Assembly: GCF_001423695.1 (NCBI RefSeq)
Contig: NZ_LMOZ01000002.1
Location: 310,658-374,657, forward strand
DNA length: 64,000 bases
Source of the DNA: Leifsonia sp. Leaf336
Lineage (GTDB): Bacteria; Actinomycetota; Actinomycetes; Actinomycetales; Microbacteriaceae
Direction: 5' to 3'
A model generated the notes under the pieces. That model saw nothing but the letters and a program-made list of their open reading frames with translations. It ran no database searches and was not told where the DNA came from. Each line of letters begins with the position of its first letter. Within the stretch, counting starts at the first letter, position 1. Shown here one piece after another: positions 61,174 through 64,000 of the stretch. A program made the position numbers and the translations under genes.

Positions 61174-61209
61174 TGGCGGAGAATGGGGGATTCGAACCCC
61201 CATCGGGCC
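61174..61209 (-). pseudogene. 3' fragment of a tRNA-Ser gene (integration scar)
   Basis: On the minus strand the segment contains a perfect T-arm (GGGGG-TTCGAAT-CCCCC), then ATTCTCC, discriminator G and CCA. The 3' acceptor would need a 5' GGAGAAT, the typical start of tRNA-Ser, but no such 5' half follows in the next 150 bp. It is thus a 3' remnant like those left when a phage or island integrates into a tRNA gene. GC content drops visibly on its right. Confidence 0.75.
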
Positions 61210-61552
61210 ATTTCACGGCCGTCAAAACGGGGGGAAAACCTCCAGATTCCGCGGTTTCTGGGTCCTTTGCAATCACAGGAATCACGTGGAATCTCAGAAA
61301 AGTGTGGGCAAAGTGTGGGCACGGGCTTCACCCCTCGAGCGCGATCCTCGTAGCGAGGGATGTGCCCGGCTAAGGATCTCTCAGTGGAACGGTGCCGGAC
61401 GCCTCGACCTGTCGACCGTCGTCGCAGATGGTGGTTCCGCCACGAAGTTCGTCCGTTTTGGGCCCGGAGACAATCTAGGTGGCGGCCTGGGCGTGCATTC
61501 GTGACTGAGGCACCATGCACCGATCGGACGGTGACGGCGAGGATGCTCGACG
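61210..61552. other. Gene-free stretch beside the tRNA fragment
   Basis: No convincing gene is seen. The region includes a tandem pair of AAAGTGTGGGC (61299-61309 and 61310-61320) and ordinary-looking mixed sequence of lower GC. A short open frame reading GFEPP here is only the T-arm read as protein. The stretch may be decayed integrase or attachment-site DNA. Confidence 0.5.
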
Positions 61553-62524
61553 TTAGTGCACGAGTCCGGCGGTCAGTGCCGAGATCGCCTCGAGTTGCTT
61601 CGGTGCGAGGTCGACGTCGGCTGCCGAAGCATTTGCCTGGATCTCGTCGGCCGTCTCGGCGCCGACGATTACCGAAGCGACTGCGGGTCGGGAAAGGAGC
61701 CAAGCCAGCGAAACCTGCGCCATGGTCAGCCCCCACTCTGTCGCGAGGCGGTCGACTTCGCGTGCAACTCTGATCTCCGCCTCCGAGAAGCCGGGGCCAC
61801 CGAAGCGCCTGTCGCCTGAGATCTCGCGATCGAGCACCGACAGGTTCGCCAGCAGACCCCCGTGAACGGGAGCGAACGGGACGACGGACGTGCCGAAGTG
61901 CACGCTCGCACCAGACAGCTCATGTTCGGCGCTGCGATCGAGCAGGCTGTACTTGACCTGGGAGGCAACGGGCGCAGAGACGAGCCGGCGGTCGTCGGCG
62001 ATCCACAGCGCCTCCACCAGCTGCCATGCCGGGTGATTGGACAGGGCGACGTAGCGCACTTTGCCTTGATGGATCAGGTCGTCATACACCGCGAGCGTCT
62101 GCTCGAGAGGCGTGTCCGGATCGGGAAAGTGCGCATAGTAGAGGTCGATGGAGTCAGTCCGGAGACGCTTCAAGCTGCGTTCGACCTGCTGCATGATGTA
62201 CCGCCGGGAGAGGCCGGCGGCTGCATCAAATCGTCGTTCTCCTGACTTGGTTGCGAGCACCACGTCCTCTCGGTGCCCCTGGAGCGCCGTGCCCAGTATT
62301 TCCTCGGCGGATACTCGCTCCGCGGCCGGTGGGACTCCGGGCCGATCGAAGGTGGGGGAGGAACCGTAAACGTTCGCCGTGTCGAAGAAGTTGATGCCGA
62401 GATCGAGCGCAGCGCCGACGACTCCGGGGGCCTCTTGCGGCGACGGTGCTACGCCGAACGTGGCCGATCCGAGACAGATCCGGGAGACGCGCACGCCCGT
62501 GGTGCCAAGACTTGAATACTTCAC
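61553..62524 (-). CDS. Aldo/keto reductase
   Basis: A 323-residue reductase. It begins KYSSLGTTGVRVSRICLGSA and has the catalytic Asp/Tyr in FFDTANVYGSS, Lys in VVLATKSGER, and His in DLYYAHFPDPD, with cofactor-binding VIVGAETADEIQANA. It falls in the YajO/voltage-gated channel beta-subunit-like branch. Start GTG 62524 is preferred, with GGAAGGA about 10 bases upstream; GTG 62533 is an alternative. It lies 58 bp downstream of the MmyB-type regulator on the same strand and may be under its control. Base composition is less GC-rich than the genes left of 61.1 kb. Confidence 0.9.
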   Translation of the reverse strand: MKYSSLGTTGVRVSRICLGSATFGVAPSPQEAPGVVGAALDLGINFFDTANVYGSSPTFDRPGVPPAAERVSAEEILGTALQGHREDVVLATKSGERRFDAAAGLSRRYIMQQVERSLKRLRTDSIDLYYAHFPDPDTPLEQTLAVYDDLIHQGKVRYVALSNHPAWQLVEALWIADDRRLVSAPVASQVKYSLLDRSAEHELSGASVHFGTSVVPFAPVHGGLLANLSVLDREISGDRRFGGPGFSEAEIRVAREVDRLATEWGLTMAQVSLAWLLSRPAVASVIVGAETADEIQANASAADVDLAPKQLEAISALTAGLVH

Positions 62525-62582
62525 GGGGAACACGTCCTTCCGGAACCGCGCAGGCGTCGCCGAGGGCGAGAACGTTGAGCCC

Positions 62583-63470
62583 TCATGATTCCCGCGTGAT
62601 TGCCTGACGAGTGGTGGTGCGGTCGGCGGCCCACGAGCCGAGCAGTTGCAGCCGCTCCGCGGATGGCGATCCGGGCTCGGCGGTGTAGACGAGCATGACG
62701 TGGCCGGGCTCTGCCGTGATCGCGAATTCCTCGTAGGCGAGTGTGATGTCGCCCACGACGGGGTGGCGGAACCGTTTCGTGCCAGCGCCGTGAGTGCGGA
62801 CGTTGTGGGCGCCCCAGAGTTGCCGGAACGTGTCGCTCTGCGTGGACAGTTCCCCAACGAGATCCTGCAGGGCGCGGTTGTGCGGGTCACGGCCGGCCTC
62901 GGCGCGCATGACGGCGACGCACATGTCGGCGAACAGGTCCCAGTCGGGATAGAAGTCGTGGGAGGCCGGGTCGAGGAACTGGAAGCGGGCAAAGTTGGGT
63001 GTTCGTCCGCCGTCGCCGATCATCGGCGAGTAGAAGGCTCGGCCGAGTGCATTGAATGCGATCACGTCGGATTGTGCGTTGCGCACGACGGCGACACCGC
63101 CGGTGAACGCCTCCAGCGCCCAGTGCAGGCTCGGCCGGGAGGCGGGACTCTTGCTCGATCGCCGGCGCGGGCGGCCGGACACGGGGATCCCGTCGGCGGC
63201 GCGCGCGAGGTCGAAGAGATGGGCACGCTCCGTGTCGTCGAGCTGAAGAGCCCGGGCCACAGCGTCAAGGACGGCTGTTGACACCCCGGCGATCCCGCCG
63301 CGTTCCAGCTTCGAGTAGTACTCGACGCTGACGTCTGCCAGCATTGCCACCTCCGAGCGGCGCAACCCGGCCACACGGCGACCTGTCCCGGCGGGAAGGC
63401 CGACCTGTTCCGGTGTCAGCTTGGCACGGCGCGACATCAGGAACTCGCGGACTTCGGCTGGATTGTCCAT
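62583..63470 (-). CDS. XRE/MmyB-type helix-turn-helix regulator
   Basis: A 295-residue regulator with an N-terminal XRE helix-turn-helix (RRVAGLRRSEVAMLADVSVE then YYSKLERG, about 31-58) and a C-terminal MmyB-like ligand-binding domain. The latter contains NALGRAFYSPMIGDGG and typical FQFLDPASHDFYPDWD and FRQLWGAHNVR segments. Such proteins often repress an adjacent dehydrogenase or efflux gene. Here both neighbours qualify: the aldo/keto reductase on the same strand and the divergent Bcr/CflA pump 102 bp away. Ligand unknown. Confidence 0.9.
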   Translation of the reverse strand: MDNPAEVREFLMSRRAKLTPEQVGLPAGTGRRVAGLRRSEVAMLADVSVEYYSKLERGGIAGVSTAVLDAVARALQLDDTERAHLFDLARAADGIPVSGRPRRRSSKSPASRPSLHWALEAFTGGVAVVRNAQSDVIAFNALGRAFYSPMIGDGGRTPNFARFQFLDPASHDFYPDWDLFADMCVAVMRAEAGRDPHNRALQDLVGELSTQSDTFRQLWGAHNVRTHGAGTKRFRHPVVGDITLAYEEFAITAEPGHVMLVYTAEPGSPSAERLQLLGSWAADRTTTRQAITRES

Positions 63471-63572
63471 GTCGTCGAGAGTAGGCCGGGATCCGACCGG
63501 GAGGGATGCCCTGTCAGTACACCTCTCATCAGAGACTCCCTCGGATGAGCGAACCGGGTTTTGCTTGTTGTC

Positions 63573-64000
63573 GTGACAGATTCCCTCGCTACCGCTTCCC
63601 GGGTCCGCGCCGGCCGCGGCGTAGCCACGCTCCTGCTCGTACTGACGGTCTTCGGGCCCATTTCGATGGACCTCTACCTTCCGGCTCTCCCGTCGCTCAC
63701 CACCGAGCTGGGAGCGCCAACGTCTACGGCTCAGTTGACCGTCACCGCCTGCCTGATCGGCCTTGCCGCCGGGCAGCTGATCGCCGGTCCGCTCTCTGAC
63801 CGGTTCGGGCGCCGCGGACCCGTGCTGATCGGGGTCACGGCTTACGTGATCGTTTCCGCCCTCTGCGCCGCCAGCCCGACTGTCCAGGTCCTGGTCGCCG
63901 CACGTCTGGTGCAGGGCATTTCGGGCGGGGTCGGCATCGTGATTGCACAGGCCGCCGGCCGCGACGTCTACGAGGGCGCACGACTCATCCGCTTCTACGG
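63573..64000 (+). CDS. Bcr/CflA-family drug transporter, N-terminal part
   Basis: The gene runs off the window end. From GTG 63573 it reads LLLVLTVFGPISMDLYLPAL, the signature first helix of Bcr/CflA efflux proteins, then QLTVTACLIGLAAGQLIAGP and LSDRFGRRGPVLIG (motif A), and a third and fourth helix. About 142 codons are visible without a stop. No ribosome binding site precedes the GTG, so the transcript may be leaderless. It is divergent from the MmyB-type regulator, its likely controller, and related in family to the pump at 41874. Confidence 0.88.
   Translation, partial: MTDSLATASRVRAGRGVATLLLVLTVFGPISMDLYLPALPSLTTELGAPTSTAQLTVTACLIGLAAGQLIAGPLSDRFGRRGPVLIGVTAYVIVSALCAASPTVQVLVAARLVQGISGGVGIVIAQAAGRDVYEGARLIRFY

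Noticed and set aside
61161-61373. Open frame encoding NGGFEPPSGH-type peptide
   Set aside because: The GFEPP string is the translated T-arm of the tRNA-Ser fragment, a well-known false gene.

Overview
The window reads as a chromosomal segment of a high-GC Gram-positive actinobacterium, most likely Microbacteriaceae (Leifsonia-like). This is inferred from roughly 70% GC, frequent GTG starts with purine-rich ribosome binding sites, long antisense open frames typical of such GC, and families such as DUF1206, the DtxR-type MntR and the YkcB/GtrA glycosyltransferase pair. The genus is not proven. No rRNA gene, intact tRNA, insertion sequence or CRISPR array was seen.

Layout. 1-3.4 kb: the tail of the Mn transporter MntH, a large ATPase-LuxR regulator, and MntR. 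3.4-12.9 kb: transsulfuration genes (cystathionine beta-synthase, cystathionine gamma-synthase), VOC and GNAT enzymes, a YbdK-type glutamate-cysteine ligase, a DUF1254/DUF1214 protein, an aldo/keto reductase and thioredoxin. 13-23 kb: a translationally coupled glycosyltransferase pair, an amino-acid permease, a LacI regulator, two MFS transporters and glycerate kinase. 23-24.2 kb is disturbed ground: palindromic repeats, a second diverged 3' end of glycerate kinase, a Tat-exported acidic-repeat protein whose start lies on a poly-C tract, and an AT-rich patch.

24.2-41.6 kb is a xylose/xyloside locus: xylulokinase, xylose isomerase, a LacI regulator, acetyl xylan esterase, two Gfo/Idh/MocA dehydrogenases around a ThuA protein, and a sugar ABC importer with a YicI-like alpha-xylosidase. 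Two paralogous ROK repressors flank the importer operon, and a third dehydrogenase follows. The esterase and alpha-xylosidase would release or trim xylosides, the importer would bring them in, and XylA/XylB would feed xylulose 5-phosphate to the pentose phosphate pathway. 41.9-46.2 kb holds a Bcr/CflA efflux pump with an attenuator-like leader, a PAP2 phosphatase, an APH-type kinase, an acetyltransferase and small membrane proteins. 46.3-55.5 kb is a second, probably arabinose/arabinan, locus: a LacI repressor with clear CAACGTTG operators over a consensus promoter, a sugar ABC importer, a GH1-like glycosidase, a GH51 arabinofuranosidase and a secreted sialidase-fold (GH93-like) enzyme with CBM35/6-type and ricin-type modules. 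Neither importer has its own ATPase, so a shared MsiK/MsmK-type ATPase elsewhere is implied.

55.6-61.1 kb: membrane and phosphate genes (two PAP2 phosphatases overlapping PPK2, a phospholipase D-like protein, a DUF1206 protein). At 61.17 kb there is a 3' fragment of a tRNA-Ser gene, a classic integration scar. Beyond it the GC is visibly lower and the genes (aldo/keto reductase, MmyB-type regulator, truncated Bcr/CflA pump) look like island cargo that continues past the window edge.
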